This document shows, piece after piece, positions 1 through 8,586 of a stretch of 64,000 nt of DNA. The DNA is from Synechococcus sp. SynAce01. Its GTDB lineage: Bacteria > Cyanobacteriota > Cyanobacteriia > PCC-6307 > Cyanobiaceae. Positions within the stretch are counted from its first letter, which is position 1. Every line of letters begins with the position of its first letter. The translations under genes and the position numbers were made by a program. Below the pieces are notes generated by a model. It worked only from the letters and a program-made list of their open reading frames with translations, did no database searches and was not told the origin of the DNA. Location of the stretch: NCBI RefSeq assembly GCF_001885215.1, contig NZ_CP018091.1:2108001-2172000 (forward strand), read 5' to 3'.

Positions 1-216
1 AGCTTTGTGGCCGACGTGGCCCAGTTCACGCCCAAAACGGTGGAAACGGCGGTTGAGCGTCAGAAGCTGTCGTTTCGGATCAAGGCACGGATCGATCCCT
101 CCCTGCTGAAACGCCACATCCGCAGCGTCAAAACGGGCCTGCCAGGCATGGCCTACGTGCGCCTCGACCCCAAAGCCCAATGGCCGGCGCGGTTGGCGGC
201 GAAGGTGCCGGATTGA
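1..216 (+). CDS. HlyD-family membrane fusion protein, C-terminal end (partial)
   Basis: Only the last 71 codons are in the window; the reading frame is open from base 1 and the gene begins outside. The stretch around [16 protein letters not shown], followed by [20 protein letters not shown] and then the short VRLDP tail, resembles the end of YhiI/EmrA-like periplasmic adaptor subunits. These join an inner-membrane ABC exporter to the outer envelope. The next gene overlaps its 3' end (37 bp if the ATG at 180 is used), and HlyD-ABC fusion-permease is the order seen in yhiI-rbbA-yhhJ. The family call rests on this short tail plus the context. Confidence 0.75.
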   Translation, partial: SFVADVAQFTPKTVETAVERQKLSFRIKARIDPSLLKRHIRSVKTGLPGMAYVRLDPKAQWPARLAAKVPD

Positions 217-2939
217 GCTCAGCAGTGATCAAGCTCCAAGACGTGCGCTTGCGCTTCGGCGCAACCTGCGCCCTGGACGGCATCAGCCTGGATGTGGCCA
301 GCGGCTGCCTCAGCGGCCTGGTAGGCCCGGATGGAGTGGGAAAATCCAGCCTGTTGGCGCTGGTGGCCGGAACCCGCCGGGTGCAGCAGGGCCGAGTGCG
401 CGTCCTCGGCGGCGACATGGCCAACCCTCGCCACCGTCGCCAGGTATGCCCGCGCATCGCCTACATGCCCCAGGGCCTGGGGAACAACCTCTCCCCCACG
501 CTCACGGTCAACGAGAACGTCGATTTTTTCGCGCGCCTGTTCGGCTTGGGCCGCGCCGAGCGCCGCAGCCGCAGCGCTGCCTTGCTGGAGCGCACCGGGC
601 TCGGGGCCTTCGGTGCCCGCCCCGCCGGCCAGCTTTCCGGGGGGATGAAGCAGAAACTCGGGCTGTGCTGCGCCCTGATCCATGCCCCGGACCTGCTGAT
701 TCTGGATGAACCGACCACTGGGGTTGATCCCCTCTCGCGCCGCCAGTTCTGGGACCTGATCGCCAGCATCCGCTGCGATCACCCGACCATGACCGTGCTG
801 GTGGCAACCGCCTCGATGGACGAGGCCGCCAGCTTCGATTGGCTGGTGGCGATGGACGGCGGCCGCGTGCTCAGCAGCGGCACCCCGGCGGAACTGCTCC
901 AGCGCACCGGCGCCAGCACAGCGGAGGCCGTCTTCATTGCCCTGCTGCCCGAGGCGAGGCGCCGGGAGCACCATCCCGTCACGGTGCCACCGCTGCCGCC
1001 GGGTGACGGCCAGCTGGCGATCGAGGCCATTGATCTGAGCAAGCGCTTCGGGGCGTTCCTGGCGGTGGATCAGGTCAACGTGCGCATCGAGCGCGGCGAG
1101 ATCTTCGGCTTCCTCGGCTCCAACGGCTGTGGCAAAACAACGACGATGAAGATGCTGGCGGGTCTGCTGCCGGCTAGCTCCGGCCAGGTGCGTCTGTTCC
1201 ACCAGCCCCTGGACGCGGGTGACCTCACCACCCGGCGCCGGGTTGGGTACATGTCGCAGGCGTTCTCGCTGTATAGCGAGCTGACGGTGCGCCAGAACCT
1301 GGTGCTGCATGCCCGGCTGTTCCAGGTGCCGGAGGCGGAGATCGCCGGGCGTGTGCTGGAACTACAGCAGCAGTTCGGCTTGGAGGGTCTCGAGGGCGCA
1401 CTGCCCGGTGCCCTGCCGTTGGGGGTGCGGCAGCGGCTGTCCCTGGCGGTGGCGCTGGTGCACCGGCCCGAATTGTTGATCCTTGATGAACCCACCTCAG
1501 GGGTCGATCCGATCGCCAGGGACACCTTCTGGCAGAAGCTGATCGACCTGTCGCGCCGCGACCACGTCACGATCTTCCTCTCGACCCACTTCATCAACGA
1601 AGCCCAGCGCTGCGACCGCATCTCTCTGATGCATGCCGGCCGTGTGCTGGTAAGCGACACCCCCGCCGGCCTGGTGAGGCGACGCGACGCGGCCACGCTG
1701 GAGGAGGCCTTCATCGGCTACTTGGAGGAAGCGAGCGGCGCCACCGAGCCCGCTGGTTCTGCGGCCCCCACGGCTGTAGCAACCACAGAGCAATCGCCAT
1801 TGGAAACGGCAGGATTCAGCCTGCAACGGCTGGGCAGCTACACCCGTCGTGAGGCCCTGGAACTGATCCGTGACCCGATCCGCATCACCACGGCCGTGCT
1901 CGGCAGCCTGTTCTTGATGGTGGTGATGGCCTTCGGCATCAGCATGGATGTCGAGAACCTGCCCTATGCCGTGCTCGACCGTGACGACACCACGACGAGC
2001 CGCGACTACGCCCTCAACCTGGCCGGGTCGCGCTATTTCATCGAACATGCGCCGCTGAATGGCGATGGCGACCTTGACCGGCGCATGCGCTCGGGGGAGC
2101 TGAGTGTGGTGATCGAATTTCCGCCGGGCTTAGGGCGTGATCTTGATCGCGGCGACCCGGTGCAGATCGGCGCCTGGATCGATGGATCAATGCCGACGAG
2201 GGCCGAGACGGTGCGCGCCTACATGCAGGGCCTGCATGGCCAGTGGCAGACGGACCGGGCTCGGCGGGCGTTGGGTCAACCCATGCCGCTCCCACCAGCG
2301 ACCATCGAGACCCGCTTTCGCTACAACCCCGACATCCTCAGCCTGGTGGCGATGGTGCCGGCGACGATTCCGATCCTGCTGCTGTTGATCCCGGCGATCC
2401 TGGCGGCACTCTCGGTGGTGCGCGAAAAGGAGCTGGGCACGATCGTCAACTTCTATGCCACCCCCGTGACCCGGCTGGAATTCCTGGTTGGCAAGCAACT
2501 GCCCTACGTCGCCCTGGCGATGGTGAATTACGTCTTGCTCACCTTGATGGCGGTGACCCTGTTCGCCGTACCCCTCAAAGGCAGTGTTATGGCCCAGGCC
2601 AGCGGCGCCCTGATCTATGTGATCTGCGCCACCGGGCTGGGGCTGTTGATCTCGACCCTGGTGCGCACCCAGATCGCCGCGTTGTTCGGCACCGCAGTGC
2701 TAACGATCTTGCCGGCAACCTCTTTCTGCGGGCTGCTTGATCCGGTGGCGTCGTTGCAGGGGGCCGGCGCGGTGATCGGGGCGATCTACCCCACCAGCCA
2801 CGACCTGACCATCTCCACCGGCACCTACCTCAAGGGACTGGGCTTCAGCGATCTGCTTGGCTCCTTCGCCTCACTGCTGCTGGCTGTGCCGGTGCTGCTG
2901 GGGTTGTCCGTTCTTTTGCTCAAGAAACAGGAGACCTGA
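180..2939 (+). CDS. ABC transporter fusion: two ATPase domains plus ABC-2 permease (RbbA-like)
   Basis: The 919-residue protein holds two nucleotide-binding domains followed by an ABC-2 membrane domain, the architecture and length of E. coli RbbA. Domain 1 has Walker [10 protein letters not shown] (about residues 49-57), signature LSGGMKQ and Walker [13 protein letters not shown]. Domain 2 has Walker [10 protein letters not shown] and Walker [13 protein letters not shown], but a degenerate signature (LPLGVRQRL), so the two sites are probably unequal. From about residue 560 there is an inner-membrane permease with a large extracytoplasmic loop and five or six C-terminal helices. Its likely role is export with the HlyD protein upstream and the second permease downstream. 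The start may be the ATG at 180 or, with no upstream overlap, the GTG at 225. Substrate unknown. Confidence 0.9.
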   Translation: MAGAVGGEGAGLSSAVIKLQDVRLRFGATCALDGISLDVASGCLSGLVGPDGVGKSSLLALVAGTRRVQQGRVRVLGGDMANPRHRRQVCPRIAYMPQGLGNNLSPTLTVNENVDFFARLFGLGRAERRSRSAALLERTGLGAFGARPAGQLSGGMKQKLGLCCALIHAPDLLILDEPTTGVDPLSRRQFWDLIASIRCDHPTMTVLVATASMDEAASFDWLVAMDGGRVLSSGTPAELLQRTGASTAEAVFIALLPEARRREHHPVTVPPLPPGDGQLAIEAIDLSKRFGAFLAVDQVNVRIERGEIFGFLGSNGCGKTTTMKMLAGLLPASSGQVRLFHQPLDAGDLTTRRRVGYMSQAFSLYSELTVRQNLVLHARLFQVPEAEIAGRVLELQQQFGLEGLEGALPGALPLGVRQRLSLAVALVHRPELLILDEPTSGVDPIARDTFWQKLIDLSRRDHVTIFLSTHFINEAQRCDRISLMHAGRVLVSDTPAGLVRRRDAATLEEAFIGYLEEASGATEPAGSAAPTAVATTEQSPLETAGFSLQRLGSYTRREALELIRDPIRITTAVLGSLFLMVVMAFGISMDVENLPYAVLDRDDTTTSRDYALNLAGSRYFIEHAPLNGDGDLDRRMRSGELSVVIEFPPGLGRDLDRGDPVQIGAWIDGSMPTRAETVRAYMQGLHGQWQTDRARRALGQPMPLPPATIETRFRYNPDILSLVAMVPATIPILLLLIPAILAALSVVREKELGTIVNFYATPVTRLEFLVGKQLPYVALAMVNYVLLTLMAVTLFAVPLKGSVMAQASGALIYVICATGLGLLISTLVRTQIAALFGTAVLTILPATSFCGLLDPVASLQGAGAVIGAIYPTSHDLTISTGTYLKGLGFSDLLGSFASLLLAVPVLLGLSVLLLKKQET

Positions 2940-2942
2940 GCG

Positions 2943-4064
2943 ATGCGCGCCGCCAATGTTGTCCAGCTGGGCCTCAAGGAGCTGTGGAGTCTGGCCCGCG
3001 ACCCGATCATGCTGCTGCTGATCGTCTTTGTATTCACAGTGTCGGTCTATGCGGGGGCCACGGTGTTGCCGGAATCGCTGCACACAGCCCCGATTGCGAT
3101 CGTGGATGAAGACCACTCGCAGCTCTCAGAGCGCATCATTGATGCGTTCGAGCCGCCCTACTTCCTGCCACCTCAGCTGATTGAGCAGGCGCGGATGGAC
3201 GAGCGGATGGATGCAGGGCTCGACACCTTCGCCCTGGTGATTCCCACCGGCTTCCAGCGCGATGTGCTGGCTGGCCGTTCGCCGGCGGTTCAGCTCAATG
3301 TGGACGCGACCCGCGTGAGCCAGGCCCTCACCGGCAGTGGTTATGTGCAGTCGATCGTGGCAACCGAGGTGCAGACCTTTGCGCAGCGCACGCAGGAGCG
3401 CTCTTTGCCGGCGGCGGAACTGGTGGTACGCATGCGCTTCAACCCCCAGCTCACCAAGACCTGGTTCGGGGCCGTGAACAAAGTGATCGACAACATCACC
3501 CTGCTCTCAATCGTGCTCACCGGTGCGGCCCTGATCCGAGAGCGCGAACGGGGCACGATCGAGCATCTGCTGGTGATGCCGGTGACGCCGTTCGAGATCA
3601 TGGCCAGCAAGGTGTGGTCGATGGGCCTGGTGGTGCTCAGCGCCGGCTTGCTTTCCTTATTGATCGTGGTGCGCGGCTGGCTGGGGGTGCCGCTGGCCGG
3701 CTCGCTGCCGCTGTTTGCAACCGGTGCGGTGCTGTATCTGTTTGCCGCCACCTCGCTGGGGATCTTCCTGGGCACCTTCGCGCGTTCGATGGCCCAGTTC
3801 GGGCTGTTGTTGATGATGGTGCTGCTGCCACTGCAGATGCTCTCAGGCGGTGTCACCCCACGCGAGAGCATGCCCGAACTGGTGCGCACCGTGATGCTGG
3901 CGGCACCGAATACCCACTTCGTGATGCTCGCCCAGGGCATCCTCTTCCGCGGCGCCACGTTCTCGGTGGTGTGGCCCCAGTTTCTCGCCCTGCTGCTGAT
4001 CGGTTCGGTCTTCTTCGGCGTGGCCCATGCACGCTTCCGCAGCTCGATTACGGCGATGGCTTGA
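2943..4064 (+). CDS. ABC-2 type permease (YhhJ-like)
   Basis: This 373-residue membrane protein has one N-terminal helix, a roughly 140-residue extracytoplasmic domain and five or six C-terminal helices, the plan of ABC-2 permeases of the YhhJ/YbhR group. The motif IRERERGTIEHLLVMPVTPFEIM, split by the membrane boundary, is the usual family hallmark. It starts 3 bp after the stop of the ATPase-permease fusion, so the two are almost certainly co-translated and form a heterodimeric export channel working with the HlyD adaptor. Its 3' end overlaps the oppositely oriented gene that follows by 17 bp. Substrate unknown. Confidence 0.9.
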   Translation: MRAANVVQLGLKELWSLARDPIMLLLIVFVFTVSVYAGATVLPESLHTAPIAIVDEDHSQLSERIIDAFEPPYFLPPQLIEQARMDERMDAGLDTFALVIPTGFQRDVLAGRSPAVQLNVDATRVSQALTGSGYVQSIVATEVQTFAQRTQERSLPAAELVVRMRFNPQLTKTWFGAVNKVIDNITLLSIVLTGAALIRERERGTIEHLLVMPVTPFEIMASKVWSMGLVVLSAGLLSLLIVVRGWLGVPLAGSLPLFATGAVLYLFAATSLGIFLGTFARSMAQFGLLLMMVLLPLQMLSGGVTPRESMPELVRTVMLAAPNTHFVMLAQGILFRGATFSVVWPQFLALLLIGSVFFGVAHARFRSSITAMA

Positions 4065-4635
4065 GTGGGGAAGGTGGTTCGCCGTTACCAGAGCGGCGAT
4101 TTACGACTGCCCAACCCATCCCCACCAGGCCAGCGTTTCGCAGCACCGTGCCAAGGGTTTGGAGGAGATCGGGAACTGGGACGAGAGCTAGCAGAAAATT
4201 GAGCACGATCCCGATCAGGAACAAGCGTGCGGTCCACCACGGAAACACTGAGGAACGAGCTGTAGCGAAGCCAAAGCAAAGACCTCCATAGACCATCACG
4301 GCGCCATGCGCTGTGTACACCCACCCGAGGCTTGTCCAGAGTTGCTCGTAGGTGGGAATGTGGGCCGTCAATGCGTAAAGAGTAGTGAAAGCAAAGTAGA
4401 CAAAAGCGAAACCATAAAGGAGTGCCCCTATGAGTCCCCACTTGCCAATCTGGGGGCGCTGAAGGGCGTAGAGGCCAAGCATTATTGCTGGCATCGGTAG
4501 GAAGGCTAGATAGTTCAGCCAGAGTTGCAAGGCTGAAAAGCCACCCTGGAGCCATTCCATACCATCGGTGATGGAGTGGAGGATTGGAAAGACGATTGCT
4601 GCGATTCCCACTAGACGCCCTGTACCGCGATCCAT
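4048..4635 (-). CDS. small multi-pass membrane protein, unknown function
   Basis: The 195-residue protein starts at the ATG at 4635 (MDRGTGRLVG). The frame stays open for another 92 codons upstream, but that part reads through a duplicated gene fragment (4641-4704) and is not membrane-like, so I exclude it. Five or six hydrophobic segments span nearly the whole chain, beginning with VGIAAIVFPILHS and ending with LRNAGLVGMGWAVV. I recognise no catalytic motif. The gene may once have followed a DUF6544-type gene, because the leftover 3' end of such a gene ends 7 bp before its start codon. Real gene likely, function unknown. Confidence 0.65.
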   Translation of the reverse strand: MDRGTGRLVGIAAIVFPILHSITDGMEWLQGGFSALQLWLNYLAFLPMPAIMLGLYALQRPQIGKWGLIGALLYGFAFVYFAFTTLYALTAHIPTYEQLWTSLGWVYTAHGAVMVYGGLCFGFATARSSVFPWWTARLFLIGIVLNFLLALVPVPDLLQTLGTVLRNAGLVGMGWAVVNRRSGNGEPPSPLKPSP

Positions 4636-4640
4636 CACTG

Positions 4641-4704
4641 CCTCAGCGGTATTGGACTGAATGGAGAGTGCAGCGAAAGAACTCGCCTTCGCTGTCGAAG
4701 GCGG
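4641..4704 (-). pseudogene. leftover 3' end of a DUF6544-like gene (copy of 7711-7774)
   Basis: These 64 bases match 7711-7774 at all but one position. At 7711 the same sequence encodes the last residues of the DUF6544-like protein, ending in LHSVQYR and TGA. Here the copy keeps the reading frame (one Glu to Asp change) and the stop codon, but the sequence upstream of it no longer aligns, so only the C-terminal tail of a related gene survives. It sits directly in front of the membrane-protein gene at 4635. Confidence 0.75.
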
Positions 4705-5185
4705 CGGTGACTGCCAGGAAAGATGATGCGCCTGCAGGTGATCAAGCGGCCATGGCCAACGTAGCTGTTTCCTTGGCCAATTCTGGTGGTGGCGGGTTGA
4801 TCCACACCACTTCTTGTTGATGCCAGCAACTAATCTATCAGCCCCAGCGTTGTGGATACTCTTAACGCGCCTGCTCGTACCCATGGGCACGGTGTGTCGG
4901 CAGATCTCCAAAGCGGTAACTTTCAGGGGTACTGGTACGTTTCCTGAGAGGGGGCTCTGACCGCTGCCGGCTTCCTGGGAGTGCTTCGTGAGCAGGATCG
5001 CAAGCTGGAGCTATTGCTGGAGAGGATGCCAGCACCGGCATCCGATCGTTGAGGCTCGTTGAACAACGTGGGGCACTTACAAGCCGGAGCGGCCAGTGAG
5101 CGCTGTCTGACGTCAAGCTCCTTCACCCAAAGCCAACGATGTACTTCGGCAGCAATCATCCTGCACTTCAGAGCCTGGTAGCTGT
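4705..5185. other. intergenic stretch without a convincing gene
   Basis: About 480 bp. Short open frames exist on both strands, but none has a plausible start, composition or recognisable domain. The most protein-like piece is plus-strand 4948-5052, which reads as a short tail containing FLGVLREQDRKLELLLERM before a stop. It could be the end of a lost gene, but it has no start. The stretch separates a compositionally mixed segment (4636-4704) from the oxidoreductase gene. Confidence 0.5.
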
Positions 5186-6349
5186 TCAGGCTTGGCCTCT
5201 TGCTGCGGGTGTGGCCGATCGCGGCCCAGGGGGCAAGGCATAGAGCTCGGCGAAACCCGCCAGGATCCGCTTTTCTGCTTCTGTGTCGAAGCTGGTCGTG
5301 GCGTCGCCATGGGAGTAGGTACCCCCCAGCAGGATTCCCTCGGAGCGTGGATGTAAATACAGAGATCCGGCCGAGAGCGTGTAGCGCAAGTGGGGGTCGG
5401 GGGGGAGCATCGTCAACTGGCCCTTGATCGGCACCAGTTCGTTAGCACCAAACAGCGTGGCGCTACCCAGCCCGGTGCAGTTCACCACCACCGATTCCGG
5501 CAGAGCCGCAATCTGCGCTGGAGCCTCGAAGCGGCGTTGCAGAAACACAACGCCCATGCGGCGGAGATCGCGCTTCATGGCCCGCATGTAGATCGGCATG
5601 TCGATCAACATCCCCGGCACGGCCCCCACATAGGGCGCCTGAAAAGGCAGGTCGCGATCCGAGACGTTCTCAGGCGGTGGGATCAGATCGGCCAGCAGCG
5701 CGTCGACCCAGCCAGGTGAGGGCGGCCGCAGGCCCAGACGGATGTGTGGGATCAAGTCCACGCCATAGCCTCTGCCGATCAGTCGCCGGAAGCGCTGATG
5801 CGAGAACAGCAGCGCTTTGACCAGGTTGGCCTCAATCTCTGGTGTGCGGAACTCGGTATCGAGCAGCTGGGAGGGGAACCAGCGGGCCGCCGCCACATCA
5901 GATGTCGTCGCTGGGGAGAAGCGCTCGGCGTACACCCGCACTGGGCGGCCCCGCTCGCGCAGCAGCCATGCCGTCGCCAGGCCTACCGCCCCTCCACCGA
6001 GCACGGCCACCGCCCCCCGGCCTGGCGCTGCCAGGACCAAATCCACCGCCTGCCGGGCCGTCCCCCAGGACAGGGTGACGCCAGAGCCGCCGTGCCCATA
6101 GTGATGAATCAGCGTCGTGTCGCCGATCGCTTCCACCTCAATCCGTACACCCATCGGCCGGAAGGGCCTCAGACCCACCAGGCGCCGCGCGATGCGCTCG
6201 GGAGCAAGGTCTGGCGCCGCAGCGGTGAAGTCTGTTGGCAGAAGCGACCCTTCCAGAGCGGGTGCCGCAGTGACGGGTCTCCAGGCCCCGGCCAGGACGG
6301 AGCTTGCCAGTGCCGTGGATCCAAGCAGGAACTGACGGCGCGACGCCAT
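5186..6349 (-). CDS. Tat-exported FAD oxidoreductase, D-amino-acid oxidase family, permuted order
   Basis: The 387-residue protein begins with a twin-arginine signal (SRRQFLLGS at 3-11, hydrophobic stretch, cleavage near TAA-AP), so it should act outside the cytoplasm. It carries the D-amino-acid oxidase hallmarks in an unusual order. The pieces normally at the C-terminus, LRPFRP (about 60-65) and HHYGHGGSG (about 82-90, substrate and FAD contact), come first. The dinucleotide fold GGGAVG (118-123), normally at the N-terminus, follows. The substrate domain and GGTYSHGD close the chain. The likely reaction is FAD-dependent oxidation of an amino acid or related amine, substrate unknown. It is monocistronic, with about 250 bp free upstream. 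Confidence 0.82.
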   Translation of the reverse strand: MASRRQFLLGSTALASSVLAGAWRPVTAAPALEGSLLPTDFTAAAPDLAPERIARRLVGLRPFRPMGVRIEVEAIGDTTLIHHYGHGGSGVTLSWGTARQAVDLVLAAPGRGAVAVLGGGAVGLATAWLLRERGRPVRVYAERFSPATTSDVAAARWFPSQLLDTEFRTPEIEANLVKALLFSHQRFRRLIGRGYGVDLIPHIRLGLRPPSPGWVDALLADLIPPPENVSDRDLPFQAPYVGAVPGMLIDMPIYMRAMKRDLRRMGVVFLQRRFEAPAQIAALPESVVVNCTGLGSATLFGANELVPIKGQLTMLPPDPHLRYTLSAGSLYLHPRSEGILLGGTYSHGDATTSFDTEAEKRILAGFAELYALPPGPRSATPAARGQA

Positions 6350-6600
6350 AGGCCTCAGCGCCCTGCTCGTTGAACATCAGGATCGCGCATTCGCTGCTGG
6401 GGGCGTGAGCCTGCTGACGGCCAAGCGGAGTACGAAGAACGTGAGAAGAATCTGTGGGGTTCTCTTTGTTCCTTGGACACCGATCACCGGTTCACAGGGG
6501 TAGTCAGGGGCCGCCCCAAAACACGTTTGACCCTGATCCCCTCAGAGTCCAGGGCCGATCCACTCCTGCTGACCATGGGGAGTTCAACTGTGGCCTGTGC

Positions 6601-7209
6601 TCACTGGGCCACCCAGAAACTGCAGAGGACGCCGATGCGGCCAGCCTCGCTCAGCTGCACACAGGCGGCATGGCTGTTGCGGGGGCGATTCAGAAGAATG
6701 TCGTTGTGAAGGGGCGAGCCGAGCCAGCGGCTGAGCAAACGCTCAGGGTTCCAACGGCCCCTTGCCTCCGGGCAGCCCAGAACCTCGCTCATGGGGCGCA
6801 TCCGAGAGCCGGTAGAGCTGGCCTGGAACGCCTGCCAGGCCGGCAGGTTGTGGTCGCAGGTCTTGGTGGCGATCAGCTGCCGCAGCACGGATTGGGCGTA
6901 GGCGATATTGGCGGCCACCAAGGCGACGGGCAAGAGCTGCAGCGGAGCGCGTCCCTTGCCGGCGCGGGCGCCGTTGATCAGGTTCACCAAGGGATCGTTG
7001 ATCGAGGCCGCTGTCGTGGGGGTGAGTTGGCTCAGGTGCAGGCTGGAGAAGTGGTTGAGACGGCCAGCAGAGCGATTGGAGGTTGAACCAGTGCCTGCAG
7101 GACGGCTGGCCAGAGCCGGGGGAGCCCTCAGTAACGCCAGGACAGGAACCACTGCCCACAGGCCGCGAAGAAGCAAGCGAAATCGCAAGGGTGAAGGCGC
7201 GGTGCTCAC
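6601..7209 (-). CDS. secreted CAP (SCP/PR1-like) domain protein
   Basis: The frame extends further, but the GTG at 7209 puts an Arg-rich n-region (PLRFRLLLRG), a hydrophobic core and an ALA-SR cleavage site at the N-terminus, so I start there (202 aa). After the signal comes a CAP-like domain. It has an N-terminal DPLVNLINGARAGKGRAPL, a helix of the AYAQSVLRQL type, CDHNLP, then WLGSPLHNDILL matching the W-x2-SP-x-H signature, and a terminal GVLCSFWVAQ. CAP proteins are extracytoplasmic, with lipid-binding or other uncertain roles. Four or five Cys may form disulfides. Not recognised beyond the family. Confidence 0.65.
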   Translation of the reverse strand: MSTAPSPLRFRLLLRGLWAVVPVLALLRAPPALASRPAGTGSTSNRSAGRLNHFSSLHLSQLTPTTAASINDPLVNLINGARAGKGRAPLQLLPVALVAANIAYAQSVLRQLIATKTCDHNLPAWQAFQASSTGSRMRPMSEVLGCPEARGRWNPERLLSRWLGSPLHNDILLNRPRNSHAACVQLSEAGRIGVLCSFWVAQ

Positions 7210-7657
7210 TGTGGGCTGCTGGCTCGTGATCTCAGCGCGTCTGGCTGGCTTCCAGAACCTGCAGGCGCCGCTGATGCCGCCAGGACCGCGCCAAATCAGT
7301 GAAGACAGAGACCATCCCGATGACGCTTTGGCCGCAGTCATCGCTCAGACCGTTGACGAGGAGGATGAAGAAACGTTACGGGAGATAAAAAATTAAATCT
7401 GCTCGTTGAGTGGTGGTTTCGATCACACCGAGTGACGTTTTCGCCGTTCCATTGCTCACTTGGCCACGGCGTCGATGCAGTCGTCCTTCCCCCCTTGCCG
7501 GCGGGTCTGAGGATTCGGTCGGTTGACCACCCGAACAGAGCACTGAGCCGCCTGCAGATGGCGAGAGAGTCCAGTCCAGCTAAGTGTGTAGTCCCACCAC
7601 GTTGTTCAGCTGACCAGGGGGCATGAGATGTTCGGCGTTGGAGGTTCAGCGCCAACC
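7210..7657. other. intergenic stretch at the left edge of the cassette region
   Basis: About 450 bp without a gene I can defend. Plus-strand 7273-7396 reads as a 40-residue acidic peptide ending ETLREIKN, but nothing else supports it. A longer minus frame (7338-7655) has the look of chance coding, rich in Arg and Ser. The stretch lies between the GC-rich CAP gene and the hairpin closing the DUF6544-like gene. Confidence 0.5.
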
Positions 7658-7710
7658 AAGCGCACTCCTATCCCAGGCGTACCCATGTTCGCCCCATAGG
7701 AGTGACGCTT
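7658..7710 (-). terminator. bulged hairpin directly after the DUF6544-like gene
   Basis: Minus-strand arms AAGCGTCACTCCTAT (7710-7696) and ATAGGAGTGCGCTT (7671-7658) pair over 14 bp with a single unpaired T and a 24-nt loop. The hairpin begins 2 nt after the stop codon at 7713. It could be a terminator. The one-base bulge in the upstream arm resembles the attC-like elements further along, but the outer RYYYAAC/GTTRRRY boxes are missing, so it may also be a worn cassette end. Confidence 0.5.
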
Positions 7711-7774
7711 CCTCAGCGGTATTGGACTGAATGGAGAGTGCAGCGAAAGAACTCGCCTTCGCTTTCGAAGGCGG
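7711..7774 (-). repeat. 64-bp direct repeat, second copy (3' end of the DUF6544-like gene)
   Basis: Matches 4641-4704 at 63 of 64 positions. Here it is the intact 3' end of the gene at 7713-8489; the other copy is an isolated fragment about 3 kb away. Confidence 0.9.
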
Positions 7775-8489
7775 GCGTACCGAACAGCCAGCCAACACGA
7801 AGACGGATGGGAATGGTCACGCCTGCAAAGGATTGTTCCTGCTCAGCCGCTCCGCCGAATGGGTGGTAGGCGAAAACACCCGTGTTCCTATCGCCCCAGC
7901 GCGAGAGGCAGCAACTCAAAAGCGCGCCTGCTGGGGAAACTTCAAGGTCGAGCTCGGCATGCTCACCATGGGCATCGAAAATCGCGACGGTATGGTCACT
8001 GCCCCGGTCGACCCAGCTGACCTCCTTATCAAGCAGAGCGGCCGGAAGCCAGATGGCCTCCGCATGGAGGCGGCCTGCGGCCGCGCGGGCGATCTCTGCG
8101 CCATCGGCCTTGATGACAGGAAAAAGCCCCAGCAATTTCCAGCGCATGGCCCCCACTCCATCCACCAGCCGATCAAATCCGGTCACGGGAAGCCCGTTCA
8201 CTTTGGCCGTTGCCGCCCATACGAAACCGCGGTCCCAGCGCAGCACCTGTTCAGCTTCAAACTTGCACCAACCTGGCTTGAGCTTGATCGTGCCGGTCAT
8301 GCTCAGCCTTGCGCAGGTGCTGCACTTCGCACCGGGGGCAAGGGCATGCTTCAGGTATCTCTGGGCGACAGGAGGTAGCGAGCTGACTGAATTCGGATCA
8401 AACACATGCTCGCTTGGTGCAGCACTGCTCCAGAGTTCCTCGAGCCTTCTGTCGTGTCGCATGACATGGCCTTTGATAGGACTTGGCAT
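7713..8489 (-). CDS. DUF6544-like protein
   Basis: The 258-residue soluble protein shows the pattern I remember for DUF6544. It has an N-terminal LPPVAQRYLKHAL segment, a beta-rich core with WCKFEAEQVLRWDRGFVWAA, then GFDRLVDGVGAMRWKLLGLFPV, and later EAIWLPAALL and EVSWVDRG. The function of the family is unknown. The ATG at 8489 lies only 7 nt past the attC-like element 8497-8583, as expected for the first codon of a cassette; an internal ATG at 8462 is an alternative start. A 64-bp duplicate of its 3' end survives at 4641-4704. It is followed by a strong hairpin. Its GC is somewhat higher than the other cassette ORFs, so it may be host-derived. Confidence 0.7.
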   Translation of the reverse strand: MPSPIKGHVMRHDRRLEELWSSAAPSEHVFDPNSVSSLPPVAQRYLKHALAPGAKCSTCARLSMTGTIKLKPGWCKFEAEQVLRWDRGFVWAATAKVNGLPVTGFDRLVDGVGAMRWKLLGLFPVIKADGAEIARAAAGRLHAEAIWLPAALLDKEVSWVDRGSDHTVAIFDAHGEHAELDLEVSPAGALLSCCLSRWGDRNTGVFAYHPFGGAAEQEQSFAGVTIPIRLRVGWLFGTPAFESEGEFFRCTLHSVQYR

Positions 8490-8496
8490 TTAGTAC

Positions 8497-8583
8497 GGCT
8501 GACGCTCCAGATCAGAAGCGGGCAAGTGCTTTTGCTGATGAGGATCAGGCCCTAATCCCGCCTTCTGGATCTGGATGTTAGCC
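8497..8583 (-). repeat. attC-like recombination site A
   Basis: This is an 87-bp palindromic element. On the minus strand it starts with R'' GGCTAAC, then an arm containing AGATCCAGAAGGCGGG, a variable centre, the complementary arm CCCGCTTCTGATCT, and the R' box GTCAGCC. One extra C in the first arm leaves an unpaired base, the usual asymmetry of attC sites. It begins 3 nt after the stop of the ORF at 8587 and ends 7 nt before the start of the ORF at 8489. R' departs from GTTRRRY by one base. Confidence 0.75.
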
Positions 8584-8586
8584 AGC

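Noticed and set aside
4636-4911. 92-codon N-terminal extension of the membrane protein at 4048
   Set aside because: It runs out of frame through the duplicated DUF6544-like gene end and shows no membrane or family character.
7273-7396. Plus-strand 40-residue acidic peptide ending ETLREIKN
   Set aside because: No ribosome binding site or known family, in a stretch without other coding signal; kept only as a remark in the intergenic entry.
7338-7655. Minus-strand open frame of 105 codons
   Set aside because: Arg/Ser-rich chance-type composition, no start signal or domain; crosses a region with no other coding evidence.
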